A stretch of DNA of 43,645 nucleotides. It comes from a virus. Under the pieces are notes generated by a model. It was not told the DNA's origin, did no database searches, and worked only from the letters and a program-made list of their open reading frames with translations. Positions 17,125 through 24,895 of this stretch are shown piece by piece. Numbering within the stretch: position 1 is the stretch's first letter; each line of letters starts with the position of its first letter. Both the position numbers and the translations under genes were made by a program. The stretch covers positions 1-43,645 of the IMG/VR virus record IMGVR_UViG_3300011116_000567; one strand, given 5' to 3'.

Positions 17125-18123
17125 TTAGGATACCTTCGAGAGTTGTGAGTTGATTAAATCATCCAATGTAATCTGAATCTGATATGCATCATTTGCCGTT
17201 TCGATTTGCTCCACTTGTTCAGGTGTGATAGGAGAGACTAGTTTGGTTGTGTCCATCTGACATAGGCCCATGTATTGGCATTCTCGAAAATAGGTAAAGC
17301 AGGATTCTCCTCTCATCGGAAACAAGTCATGATCTATGTAGGATGTGATTGCTTCCGTGTCTAGGACAAGTTCTCTGATCCACCTTGCTCGCTGGAGATA
17401 AGATTTTGTGAATTCGAATTGATCGTATTGGAGAGACTTTGTTCCATAGACAAGATATAAGACTCTGTAACTTGAAAGAGAGGGGAAGATTGCATCAAGC
17501 ACAATAGAGTATCCAATTGCCTGAGCTGAATTTTTGTATGTTGCAGGGTTGAGATTAACTGCGGATGATGTTTTGCATTCAAGAACAACAACTTCTCCTG
17601 TGTTGTCATTCTGTAGAACTGCATCAACAAATCCGCGATACTTGAATTTATTTGGCAGAGTGATGAGAAAAGAAAGTTCGCAGGCAGGTTTACCATTATA
17701 ATATACCAGTGAGTAGCCATCGAGATAGCCAGAGAGTCGCATTGAGATGAACTTATCTACTGCGAATACTGCGGCTGCAAATGATTTGTTTTGTTTGGGA
17801 TTTTGTGCAAAGAGTTCTGGCTTCCATCCGAGAAACATAGCCCACATAATATCTTCATATGGTTTGTTTTCGAGTGCCATTTGAATTCCGAGTCCTACGA
17901 TTTGACCGTATGAGAATGTAATTGATTCTTCAATTGACTCGGAAGATTCTCTGATTGAGTTGCGCCGGTCGAGTTCGTATTTTCGAGGGCAAGAGTGCAG
18001 AGTTAGGAGAGATGAGTAAGATAGATTGTAGAGTCGTGGGTCATTCACCATTACAATATTATTAGATGCTTGCGGTATGAAAGATGTTAGTGGATCATTT
18101 AGGAAGTCTTGGGAGGTGAACAT
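17125..18123 (-). CDS. Cas4/AddB-like PD-(D/E)XK nuclease with probable Fe-S cluster
   Basis: The 332-aa protein has the RecB/Cas4 nuclease layout: SYSSLLTLHSCPRKYELDRR (C45) near the N-terminus, GFVDAVL (D167) and VVVLECKTS (E182, K184) as catalytic residues, and a C-terminal CFTYFRECQYMGLC (C275, C282, C288). One early Cys plus three late Cys is the arrangement that holds a 4Fe-4S cluster in Cas4 and AddB. It probably processes DNA ends for recombination together with the Sak4-like ATPase. AAGAGAAATACT precedes the ATG. There are no CRISPR repeats or other cas genes, so it is a phage recombination nuclease. Confidence 0.87.
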   Translation of the reverse strand: MFTSQDFLNDPLTSFIPQASNNIVMVNDPRLYNLSYSSLLTLHSCPRKYELDRRNSIRESSESIEESITFSYGQIVGLGIQMALENKPYEDIMWAMFLGWKPELFAQNPKQNKSFAAAVFAVDKFISMRLSGYLDGYSLVYYNGKPACELSFLITLPNKFKYRGFVDAVLQNDNTGEVVVLECKTSSAVNLNPATYKNSAQAIGYSIVLDAIFPSLSSYRVLYLVYGTKSLQYDQFEFTKSYLQRARWIRELVLDTEAITSYIDHDLFPMRGESCFTYFRECQYMGLCQMDTTKLVSPITPEQVEQIETANDAYQIQITLDDLINSQLSKVS

Positions 18124-18449
18124 AGTATTTCTCTTATGATATTTGATTGTTCAGAGTCTGTGTAATTTGTTTCAAGTATTGTTGTGAATAGATATAGATT
18201 TAATATGTCTGATTGTGTGCGAGGTGGTATGCAGAGTGCTGATTCTCTCAGTGTGCGATCTGCTGGTTGTATGTAATTGTAACAACCTAACCATTCACAA
18301 AGAGTTTTATAAGTCGCAGTACTTAATGAATTCCTGTATGTGCAGACTGCAAGAGCTTCGGAGAGGGTTAGTTTGTTAGCTGATTTCCATATGCATGCTA
18401 ACTCTATACCTTCTCTAATCTCTTTCCTGATTTGATTTATAGTTGCCAT
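18099..18449 (-). CDS. Hypothetical protein, 116 aa
   Basis: Unknown function. Helical, Cys-rich (six Cys, scattered), without a recognisable metal site. It overlaps the nuclease gene downstream by 25 bases, which supports it as a real coupled gene. The start has no good ribosome binding site. Confidence 0.6.
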   Translation of the reverse strand: MATINQIRKEIREGIELACIWKSANKLTLSEALAVCTYRNSLSTATYKTLCEWLGCYNYIQPADRTLRESALCIPPRTQSDILNLYLFTTILETNYTDSEQSNIIREILCSPPKTS

Positions 18450-18458
18450 ATACGTGGC

Positions 18459-18722
18459 TTAGATGTCGTCCACTGAGATCTTCTTGAAGGACTTACCTTT
18501 GGAGCCTGAAACGACACTAGCAATGATGGTAGTTTGTGTTTGTTTACTGAGACCTGATACAATAACAGAAACTTGCTCTGGCGAAAGTAGTGTGACAAGC
18601 TCGGGGTCCTGTCTGAGATTGGTGTGAATGTCACGTAAGATTGTTGGCATGTTTGGGAGAGTCTGTTGAACTGAGTCATATAGTTCCTGAATTTTCAGTG
18701 AGATGATTTCGTGAGGTGTCAT
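18459..18722 (-). CDS. Hypothetical small helical protein, 87 aa
   Basis: Unknown function. The first two thirds look helical (HEIISLKIQELYDSVQQTL, LLSPEQVSVIVSGLSKQTQT). The C-terminus is a short basic then acidic tail (SKGKSFKKISVDDI). AAAGGCAAATCAA precedes the ATG. Similar small helical proteins are common beside phage recombination genes, but none is assigned here. Confidence 0.62.
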   Translation of the reverse strand: MTPHEIISLKIQELYDSVQQTLPNMPTILRDIHTNLRQDPELVTLLSPEQVSVIVSGLSKQTQTTIIASVVSGSKGKSFKKISVDDI

Positions 18723-18735
18723 TTGATTTGCCTTT

Positions 18736-18984
18736 CTATATAGAATCCAATGTGATGAGAGGTTTTTTAACTAGTCTAAACTTAATGATTGAACCCTCTC
18801 TCTTATGATAGAGGAGGGTTCTTATTGGTGGATATGCTTCTGTGCACTCCAACTTATAACCTAAATCCATGTCTTTTTCTTTTGTGATCGCTTTGACGAT
18901 TCTTTTGTGATAAGCCCTATGCGCGGATATATTACAAAATCCGTTAAGCTTAATCTCCAACCAAACAGGCTCGTATTGACGCAT
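18736..18984 (-). CDS. Hypothetical protein, 82 aa
   Basis: Unknown function, basic and beta-prone. It lies immediately downstream of the second HNH-AP2 gene, and its ATG has no visible ribosome binding site. Insertion of the homing endonuclease may have separated it from its original leader, or translation may depend on coupling (inference). A TATAAT-like hexamer overlaps the gap just before its start. Confidence 0.6.
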   Translation of the reverse strand: MRQYEPVWLEIKLNGFCNISAHRAYHKRIVKAITKEKDMDLGYKLECTEAYPPIRTLLYHKREGSIIKFRLVKKPLITLDSI

Positions 18985-18988
18985 GATA

Positions 18989-19426
18989 TTATACTAATGC
19001 GTTGATGTAAGCGAACTCGCCAAAGTGTTTCAGCGCTGCTTTATTATATGCATATGCTGCTTCCTCTTTGGTTATATAAGTACCTAGATGAATCTTTTTG
19101 CCCTTAACTTTTATGTGGGCTGACCAGCTCGGCCCATTTTTGTGAACACTTTTATATCCTGAAGAATTAATAACCATAGAACGGTTTGCCATATTCTGAC
19201 TTTGTGTGGCATAGCGTAAGTTTTCTCTGCGATTGTCTAATCCATTATGATTAATGTGATCTACGTTACACTCTTCTGTAAGAATTAATTTATGTAAGTA
19301 TATAGTTTTTCCATTAATCTGTGTGCGTGCATATCCATGATCTTCCCCGAACGGAAAATTCTCTAATAGATACAGATCTTGAGGAGATACAAGAAAACCA
19401 CGCTGCAAATTAATTTTTAGGTACAT
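18989..19426 (-). CDS. HNH homing endonuclease with AP2 domain, about 145 aa
   Basis: The HNH core is NVDHINHNGLDNRRENLRYA, followed by an AP2 domain (YKSVHKNGPSWSAHIKV, HLGTYITKEEAAYAYN). The layout matches the enzyme at 16697-17122, though the two differ clearly in sequence, so they are separate acquisitions or old duplicates. I use the ATG at 19426. An in-frame GTG at 19456 would add ten residues, and neither has a strong ribosome binding site. A 200-bp non-coding leader with several predicted stems precedes it. Confidence 0.88.
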   Translation of the reverse strand: MYLKINLQRGFLVSPQDLYLLENFPFGEDHGYARTQINGKTIYLHKLILTEECNVDHINHNGLDNRRENLRYATQSQNMANRSMVINSSGYKSVHKNGPSWSAHIKVKGKKIHLGTYITKEEAAYAYNKAALKHFGEFAYINALV

Positions 19427-19454
19427 ATTGACTTTTATACTGTCGCATAAGTAC

Positions 19455-19622
19455 ACACACTAGATTTCTGCATTGACCTAGATAGAGAAGGAACTATTGG
19501 GTGATAAGGCCAAGAGATCTAGTTACCAGCTAATGTGTGCGCTTATGAGAAGTAATGAGCAGTTTTACATCATGCTCAGGATACACCACGTTAAGACTCT
19601 ATATCTATGGGCGTAGTGGTGT
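19455..19622 (-). other. Structured intergenic segment upstream of the HNH gene
   Basis: Read as - strand RNA, four stems are visible: 19583-19589 with 19616-19622 (ACACCAC type, 7 bp), 19556-19561 with 19573-19578 (TGAGCA, 6 bp), and a 9-bp stem with one G-U (19455-19463 with 19530-19538) enclosing a 6-bp stem (19478-19483 with 19517-19522). No tRNA T-arm or group I intron core could be convincingly traced. It could be a structured leader or an intron remnant. Confidence 0.4.
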
Positions 19623-19626
19623 TAGG

Positions 19627-20304
19627 TTACAATCCCAGATTATCTTCCAGGCTTTCTTCCTTAGCTGCAATCAACTTGTCTGCTTTCTTAAACAGGAAGT
19701 CGATAACTTCTGCGAACTCTCCAGCCTTGGAGGAATGTTCTGCATACATAGACAAACGCAGTTTCAGCTTTGCGATCACATCTTTCTTAGACTTAATGGG
19801 TGTGAACTTACCTGCGAAAATCTTAGCTGCATTAGCTGCCTGTTCCTTAGAGGTGCCAGAAACAGCAGGCATAACTTCCACATAATCCAGTGCAAAATCT
19901 TCCCAAGTTTCTTTGGAGATACCAGAACGGCGATCTTCTTTTTCCAGATTAGCGATTGCATTCCAATCAACCAAAGAATAATCAAAGTTATCTGAGGTGA
20001 TGGTTTCGTTTTCGTTAATTACATCACGGGCGCGTGTAATAACTACATCGGCAACAGCTTCCAACAGAAGATCAAGAGCTTTTCCGCCAGCTTCCAAGAT
20101 AGCTACAATACCTTCTACAGATGGGATAGGCAACTTGGTTAGTTCAACTGTGGCGCGCTTTGTTTCAACACCGGTTTCAGAATCTTTAACTTTACGGAAT
20201 CCAAACTTGGCTTCTTTATAGTCCAGTTTGTTATCGAAGTTAACTACGATTGGAGCTGCGGTGGTGGAGGGTGCAGAGTTTGCAGAGTTTGCGGTATCAT
20301 TCAT
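19627..20304 (-). CDS. Strongly promoted early protein of unknown function, 225 aa
   Basis: Function not recognised. After an Ala/Ser/Thr/Asn-rich disordered N-terminus (1-20) it has a beta-prone part (about 20-65), a long helix around GKALDLLLEAVADVVITRAR, and a helical C-terminal half rich in Lys. It has its own consensus-like sigma70 promoter, a 5' stem-loop and a good CTAGGAAA site, so it is probably abundant. The overall plan resembles the 213-aa protein at 25574-26215, suggesting a distant paralogue. An abundant DNA-binding or host-takeover protein is conceivable, without direct evidence. Confidence 0.7.
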   Translation of the reverse strand: MNDTANSANSAPSTTAAPIVVNFDNKLDYKEAKFGFRKVKDSETGVETKRATVELTKLPIPSVEGIVAILEAGGKALDLLLEAVADVVITRARDVINENETITSDNFDYSLVDWNAIANLEKEDRRSGISKETWEDFALDYVEVMPAVSGTSKEQAANAAKIFAGKFTPIKSKKDVIAKLKLRLSMYAEHSSKAGEFAEVIDFLFKKADKLIAAKEESLEDNLGL

Positions 20305-20336
20305 GATTCAATTTCCTAGAAAGGTTAAAAGTTTTT

Positions 20337-20367
20337 AAAAACACACTTGGATGAAGTTTTCCGAGTG
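20337..20367 (-). promoter_or_regulatory. 5' stem-loop followed by a T run at the start of the 225-aa gene transcript
   Basis: On the - strand CACTCGG (20367-20361) pairs with CCAAGTG (20350-20344) with one mismatch, followed by TGTTTTT. From the promoter spacing, transcription should start at about 20368, so the stem would form the very 5' end of the mRNA. It may protect the messenger or act as a weak attenuator. Confidence 0.5.
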
Positions 20368-20374
20368 AAGGATC

Positions 20375-20403
20375 AGTGTACCCTATGCGGTTTCAGTTGT
20401 CAA
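20375..20403 (-). promoter_or_regulatory. Sigma70-type promoter for the 225-aa gene
   Basis: On the - strand TTGACA (20403-20398, perfect -35) is followed by a 17-base spacer and TACACT (20380-20375, 4 of 6 for -10). It lies in the 164-bp gap between the helicase stop and the 225-aa gene and reads toward that gene. Confidence 0.8.
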
Positions 20404-20468
20404 CCCCCTATTAGATGTAAGATAGAAATAATTTAGGGGAATGATATGTATCCCCCACTTTTTGTAGC

Positions 20469-22178
20469 TTAAGATTGCAAATCTCCTGATTCTTTCTTAC
20501 CCTTGAAGTACTCTGCTTTCTCAGCTAATGTGTTACCTTTGATACGTTGCGATTTAATTCCATTGGTGAATGTATCAGGCTCACAGATTATAAATAGTTC
20601 TTTCTTCGCACGAGTTACTGCGGTGTATAGAAGTTCTCTTTGTAACATAGTTGCATGAGAATTGTGGAATAGTAGAAACACTTTATCCCATTCAGAGCCT
20701 TGGGATTTATGTACTGTAAGTGCATAACCTAAGATAAGCGCATTTACTTCTGCTGCTTTTGTGATTGTTTTCTCTGAGTCTGAATCTTGCATCAGAAGTT
20801 TGATGTGGTGAGAGGATTGGGTTACCCTATCTTCATCATCTGCTGCAACTTGTGCGAGAAGGAAATCTACATCATCCTCACTATAGGTTGTATCTGAGTC
20901 TGATTTTGCACTGTCAGAATTATGGCCCCAATAGTCTAAGAATACTGAGGCGCCCTGGGGTGATACACCTGTGTAAGATGGGTTAGGGTAAATGTCTAGA
21001 ATGATTGCATCCTCGCGATCATATAATACTTTATCTCCGATTGAGAAATAATGTTTTATGAATCCTGCGATCACCTCATGTACGATGCGTTGATGTTTCT
21101 TTGCCATATGGGTTGCGAGAGATTTATTAATCTCAAGTGTGCCATATGATTTATTAAATGGAATTAGAATGATGTCATTTTCTGGGTTGTATTTACCTTC
21201 CTCGTATAGTTTATTGAATAGTTTTTCTGTAACTGTGAGTGCGTTTTCTGCTTCTATTTTCTTTTTCCATGGAGTCACACTTAGTCCTGGTACGTTCCAT
21301 TCTGGAAGTTCTTTAGAGGAAATTGGATTACCTGATAGAATTCTGTGAGCAAGTCGTATGATAGGGGATTCGAGAGCTTGACGATATACCTCAGTTAATT
21401 CGATTGTAGGTAATTCTGAGAGTTTGAATCCTAGAATCGCTGGCCCGAAGACTGGAGGTAATTGTTGTATATCACCTAGGAAAATGATTTGAACAGAATG
21501 ACCTAAAGCGTCTATGATCTCCTGATATAGAGTTGTGGAAATCATAGATGATTCTTCAAATATGATCGTAGTTATTCCGCGCGGTAATGGATTGATTGCA
21601 TTACGTTGAGGTGAGAATTTCATTGAAGTTTTCTCTTCTCCTTTATCATTTATAACTTGGAAATACTCCGGCCCATATTCGAGGAGTTTATGAATTGTGA
21701 TGCAATTATCTTTCATAGATGCATCCATATTTCTCCGAATATTATTGGTTGCGCGCCGTGTGTATGCACAGATTACAATTCCGGGCACACCTTGTGGAAG
21801 ATATTTATGGTCATGATTGGCCAGAATTCCAGTGAATGATTGTTGGATTAGATTCTGAACTGTGCCTTTCATACAAGTTGTTTTACCTGTACCTGCGGCG
21901 CCTATTAGACAACATGACTTACCTGAGCCGGATAGATCAATAAATGATTGTTGTGCATGATTATAGGTAATTGAATTACCATATTTATCTGTTGTTGATG
22001 ATAGGAATGCTGCTTTGTCATCTTCTATTTGGATGATTTTGGCTGCAAGTAGTTGTTCTGAAATTGCGGTGAGTTCAGATGGCGGCTTAGATATGATAGT
22101 TTGTGGAGATTGTGATTCCGCTGCTAGCTTACGTGCGCGAGCTAGAGCTAGTATCTCTGCAAATTTGGAGGATGACAT
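20469..22178 (-). CDS. Superfamily 1B DNA helicase (RecD/Dda/Pif1-like), 569 aa
   Basis: Helicase motifs appear in order: motif I GAAGTGKTT (93-101), a Tyr-rich CAYTRRATNNI segment (Ia), motif II IIFEESSM (208-212; Glu in place of the usual Asp at the first acidic position), motif III LGDIQQLPP (234-242), a C-terminal VHKSQGSEWD (motif V) and YTAVTRAKKEL (motif VI). This is the RecD/Dda arrangement, 5'-3' helicases that support replication or recombination. No RecB or RecC partner is present, so it acts alone as Dda does. It follows the 355-aa unknown gene by 20 bases. Confidence 0.9.
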   Translation of the reverse strand: MSSSKFAEILALARARKLAAESQSPQTIISKPPSELTAISEQLLAAKIIQIEDDKAAFLSSTTDKYGNSITYNHAQQSFIDLSGSGKSCCLIGAAGTGKTTCMKGTVQNLIQQSFTGILANHDHKYLPQGVPGIVICAYTRRATNNIRRNMDASMKDNCITIHKLLEYGPEYFQVINDKGEEKTSMKFSPQRNAINPLPRGITTIIFEESSMISTTLYQEIIDALGHSVQIIFLGDIQQLPPVFGPAILGFKLSELPTIELTEVYRQALESPIIRLAHRILSGNPISSKELPEWNVPGLSVTPWKKKIEAENALTVTEKLFNKLYEEGKYNPENDIILIPFNKSYGTLEINKSLATHMAKKHQRIVHEVIAGFIKHYFSIGDKVLYDREDAIILDIYPNPSYTGVSPQGASVFLDYWGHNSDSAKSDSDTTYSEDDVDFLLAQVAADDEDRVTQSSHHIKLLMQDSDSEKTITKAAEVNALILGYALTVHKSQGSEWDKVFLLFHNSHATMLQRELLYTAVTRAKKELFIICEPDTFTNGIKSQRIKGNTLAEKAEYFKGKKESGDLQS

Positions 22179-22198
22179 TTCGATCTCACTATTTTGTG

Positions 22199-23266
22199 TT
22201 AGAATGGTGCATCTTCGATTGGAGATTGTGGAGATTGTGGAGATTGTGTGGGCGGATTCAGTGAAGGAGATTGAAGGATTTTGTAATTCTGTGCAATATT
22301 CCAGCGTGCTTTTGCTTTAATGTAAGAGATTGTATCAGGGTACTGATTACGTTGTGGCTCATTTTGCGGTGCAGTGTCGATCATATTTTGTATATTGGCA
22401 TCTTCTGCCGATTCAGTTGGTTTAAGGATTCTATAAGATGTGAGAGAATTGCGAGATAGGTCAATGTCTCCGAGACCTAAATAATTCCTCTGCATCTCTG
22501 CACCTTTTCGTAGATATTTCATAAGGGCCATTGCGTAGATAGAACCATCAATTACTATGTTCTCTTCGCAATGTTCTATGAGTTCTCTTAGGTCTGATTC
22601 AGGGATTTGAAATATTGTCTCTGCGCGTGCACATTTGATAATGATAGATTCCCAATATTCGTCAAGACTTGTTTTCACGCCTCTAATAGTGACTGAGAAT
22701 GTAGGAAAATCACCTGCGATTCTTGCCCAATTTGCTAGAATCTTAGGGTAATCTTCTATGTTTTTATGAGATGATTTAATTAGTTTTTGGAGGCTATTTT
22801 CACGGCGTAAGAGTTCTTGGTCATTTTCGTGAGATTTGATATTATCAAGCCAATCATTGTAGTTTTGATTCCAGATTTGAATCCAATGATAGGTGTTTTC
22901 AAGTGTTGCAGTATCTGGAGAGATTACGAAATGAGGCAATATAAATGATGGATGTTTTATAATGTCGATTTTGCCTACAATGTGGATTAGTTGTTCCATA
23001 TTGTTTGCTACGATTGATGCAGTCTTAGGTGTATAAGATGCAGGTACACGCCATTCGATAAGAGAAGTTGAGTGGAGCAGGGAGAGATAGGTGAGATAGG
23101 ATTCTGTAGGTGTTAGTTTACCATTGGACCACAGACCTGCTAAAGCTATTAGTTTTTTCTTAGATACATGGAATAGTGGATGTGTAACTTCGCGAGATGA
23201 GATTGCGAATGGTAGATGTTCACAAGAGAATTCCACACTACTGTATGCACATATGATTTTTGCCAT
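22199..23266 (-). CDS. Hypothetical early protein, 355 aa, with Pro/Ser/Gln tail
   Basis: Function not recognised. The protein is mainly helical with many Trp (for example NTYHWIQIWNQNYNDWLDNI). The C-terminal 25 residues are low-complexity with SPQSPQSP, coded by three tandem GGAGATTGT units (about 22220-22246). The acidic ending IEDAPF resembles the protein-interaction tails of single-strand-binding proteins (inference). GAAAGGAAATTGT precedes the ATG. Located directly before the helicase, it is a candidate replication or loading partner. Confidence 0.65.
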   Translation of the reverse strand: MAKIICAYSSVEFSCEHLPFAISSREVTHPLFHVSKKKLIALAGLWSNGKLTPTESYLTYLSLLHSTSLIEWRVPASYTPKTASIVANNMEQLIHIVGKIDIIKHPSFILPHFVISPDTATLENTYHWIQIWNQNYNDWLDNIKSHENDQELLRRENSLQKLIKSSHKNIEDYPKILANWARIAGDFPTFSVTIRGVKTSLDEYWESIIIKCARAETIFQIPESDLRELIEHCEENIVIDGSIYAMALMKYLRKGAEMQRNYLGLGDIDLSRNSLTSYRILKPTESAEDANIQNMIDTAPQNEPQRNQYPDTISYIKAKARWNIAQNYKILQSPSLNPPTQSPQSPQSPIEDAPF

Positions 23267-23278
23267 ACAATTTCCTTT

Positions 23279-23569
23279 CTATAGACCCATTATTTTAGAT
23301 TCGTATGCCGCTTCTTCTTCTTGTGTCATAAGATTATTCTCATATCTCTGACGCTCTGCGACTTCAGATTGTTTAATCAGATGGGTCTCAGATAGTTTAT
23401 ATGCGGGTGATATTGCACCTACTTCCACTTTTGCTACCAATGGAATTAATACTTTTCTAACTGAAATATCATCAGGTGATTCTGTGATTCCAGTCAGTTG
23501 TATTATATGTTTAATTTGGGATAATGTGAGTACAGGGCGAAATTTAGTGAGTGAGTGAGAGGTTGTCAT
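23279..23569 (-). CDS. Hypothetical protein, 96 aa
   Basis: Unknown function. The first half has FRPVLTLSQIKHIIQLTG followed by VRKVLIPLVAKVEVG, which looks like two helices and a strand. The second half is charged and helical. GGAG lies upstream of the start. It is part of the run of short early genes upstream of the helicase, with spacings of 1-12 bases. Confidence 0.62.
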   Translation of the reverse strand: MTTSHSLTKFRPVLTLSQIKHIIQLTGITESPDDISVRKVLIPLVAKVEVGAISPAYKLSETHLIKQSEVAERQRYENNLMTQEEEAAYESKIMGL

Positions 23570-23570
23570 T

Positions 23571-23822
23571 TTATAACTGCTCCAAGTGTGCTGCCACTAT
23601 AAGTAAAAACATTGTGACTTGTTCTTTCATTTCGGGTGAAACATAGAAATGTGGGTTCATCTCAAAGAACCACTCATCACTCAGTGTGTATTCATAGGTT
23701 GATTCATAACAATTATAAGGTTTAAAATGTGCTGGTAAAATGATTGTCTCAGTGCAGTTGAAATAATCTTCTGCTAGTTTTCTGTAATTAAGTGAGTTAA
23801 TTGGATTGGGTGAGATTGTCAT
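23571..23822 (-). CDS. Hypothetical acidic protein, 83 aa
   Basis: Unknown function. I chose ATG 23822 (MTISPNP) because it directly follows the upstream stop; an in-frame start seven codons earlier would overlap that gene. Rich in Tyr, Phe and Glu, with a hydrophobic C-terminal helix (VTMFLLIVAAHLEQL) too short and polar to call transmembrane. Confidence 0.6.
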   Translation of the reverse strand: MTISPNPINSLNYRKLAEDYFNCTETIILPAHFKPYNCYESTYEYTLSDEWFFEMNPHFYVSPEMKEQVTMFLLIVAAHLEQL

Positions 23823-23823
23823 A

Positions 23824-24075
23824 TTAGTTCTCTGCTTTCTCATTTATATATAATTTAACTTGATTTGCAATGGTTGATTTTGTAACCCCGAATTCAGAGT
23901 ATTGATTCATACAATATGTGTATAGAGAATCAATACTCCAATTAGGATTCTCTCGAAGGAAATTATATATTAGAACTTCGGCGTGGGTGCCCTGATAGGA
24001 TCGCATTTTTGGTCGATTAGATAGGCGAAGCCGGGAAATATCTCGCATTGATGCATAGTCTGTTGGATGTGCCAT
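23824..24075 (-). CDS. Hypothetical protein with possible DNA-binding fold, 83 aa
   Basis: Unknown function. The N-terminus is basic (MRDISRLRLSNRPKMRSYQG). The rest reads as helices with a turn (NWSIDSLYTYCMNQYSEFGV, TKSTIANQVKLYIN), which could form a small helix-turn-helix, but I cannot assign a family. GGAGAGTAATTTATC precedes the ATG. Confidence 0.6.
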   Translation of the reverse strand: MAHPTDYASMRDISRLRLSNRPKMRSYQGTHAEVLIYNFLRENPNWSIDSLYTYCMNQYSEFGVTKSTIANQVKLYINEKAEN

Positions 24076-24081
24076 GATAAA

Positions 24082-24255
24082 TTACTCTCCGGTTGTTGCG
24101 ATTGTGTAAAGAAAAAGCCACATATATAACTCTGCGCGCTTATTAGAATTGTGGAATTTTGTATCTTCCCATTCATCAAATGTTATGAGAGCTTGCTCCC
24201 AATAATAATTTGGATGATTTGGGAGAGATTTACAGGTGTGGTGCTTTGAGGCCAT
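24082..24255 (-). CDS. Small protein, 57 aa
   Basis: An open frame from ATG 24255 to TAA 24082 fills the gap between two early genes with gaps of six bases on each side, a normal spacing for this operon. The product is rich in aromatic residues (YYWEQALITFDEWE, LYMWLFLY). GGAG lies 14 bases upstream of the start, which is far but similar to its neighbours. Function unknown. Confidence 0.55.
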   Translation of the reverse strand: MASKHHTCKSLPNHPNYYWEQALITFDEWEDTKFHNSNKRAELYMWLFLYTIATTGE

Positions 24256-24261
24256 GATAGA

Positions 24262-24432
24262 TTAGAATTCTCCAATGTTAGTTGCTATGTGAGTGATGAA
24301 TTCTTCATAGCTCATATGATTATCTTCTATGAATTGGTCATATTTGGATGTGTATTTCACCTGTGTGAAGGCACAACCACCCAATAATGCACATAGAGTG
24401 ATTGAGATAACAGAAATGATTATGGTGCGCAT
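24262..24432 (-). CDS. Small predicted lipoprotein, 56 aa
   Basis: The frame starts at ATG 24432 with AGAGGT ten bases upstream. The N-terminus is a short signal peptide, MRTIIISVISITLCALLGGC, with a lipobox ending at C20, followed by a 36-residue polar tail (AFTQVKYTSKYDQFIEDNHM and an acidic end). It should be lipidated and anchored in the envelope. Early expression and small size fit a superinfection-exclusion lipoprotein. A spanin subunit is less likely because it is far from the lysis genes and not proline-rich. The role is inference; the lipobox is visible. Confidence 0.7.
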   Translation of the reverse strand: MRTIIISVISITLCALLGGCAFTQVKYTSKYDQFIEDNHMSYEEFITHIATNIGEF

Positions 24433-24529
24433 GATATGTATTACCTCTAAATGTGTGAGAGATTCTAGGTTTCTTAACTCATTTACGAATTAAGAATATA
24501 AAATCCTCTGGTCTGACCTCTGGCACGCC

Positions 24530-24558
24530 AACCAGTCTGCCACAATGCCACAATGCCA
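24530..24558. repeat. 8-bp-period TGCCA iteron array 1
   Basis: TGCCA begins at 24538, 24546 and 24554, exactly 8 bases apart, within two tandem CCACAATG units; a degenerate copy (AACCA) lies one period upstream at 24530. Confidence 0.75.
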
Positions 24559-24715
24559 AACCCCTGTCAACCCCCCCCCTGAAGGCACCATACAATTCAT
24601 CTAATATAACTATATGCAATCCGAAGGATTGTGAGAGATAGTAGGTATGTTATATAGAGCATCTAACGGTATATTTAGGGGGTATCAAAATTATTTATAT
24701 AAAATATAATAGGGG

Positions 24716-24781
24716 ACTATATTAACTATCCTATACCTATACACTTAATCTAACTATGATGTGTAGGATAGTTAATATAGT
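24716..24781. repeat. 21-bp inverted repeat in AT-rich DNA
   Basis: The left arm 24716-24736 and right arm 24761-24781 are inverted copies with one mismatch, core AACTATCCTA / TAGGATAGTT, separated by 24 bases. There is no T run after either side, so an operator, origin element or cruciform is more likely than a terminator. Confidence 0.8.
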
Positions 24782-24849
24782 TGGGTGGAGTTAATATAAG
24801 TATATAGTGTTGTATTTATGCCACACCTAGGCACCCTTCACCCAACATC

Positions 24850-24895
24850 TGGCATTCTGGCAGATTGGCATTCTGTCACCTGTGCCAAAGTGCCA
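24850..24895. repeat. 8-bp-period TGGCA/TGCCA iteron array 2
   Basis: TGGCA begins at 24850, 24858 and 24866, with a variant TGTCA at 24874, all 8 bases apart. The inverted form TGCCA follows at 24883 and 24891, again 8 apart. The array lies just downstream of the 74-aa gene's stop. Confidence 0.8.

Noticed and set aside
19455-19538. tRNA-like folded element
   Set aside because: A long closing stem and a GCTGGTAA stretch suggest a D-arm, but there is no T-arm or anticodon stem at the needed positions.
19455-19622. Active group I intron interrupting an early gene
   Set aside because: A GATATAGAGTC stretch recalls an intron core segment, but no partner strand was found and both flanking genes have intact ends.
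24571-24579. Phase-variable poly-C tract
   Set aside because: It is not within or just ahead of a gene on either strand; the run length may also be a sequencing artefact.
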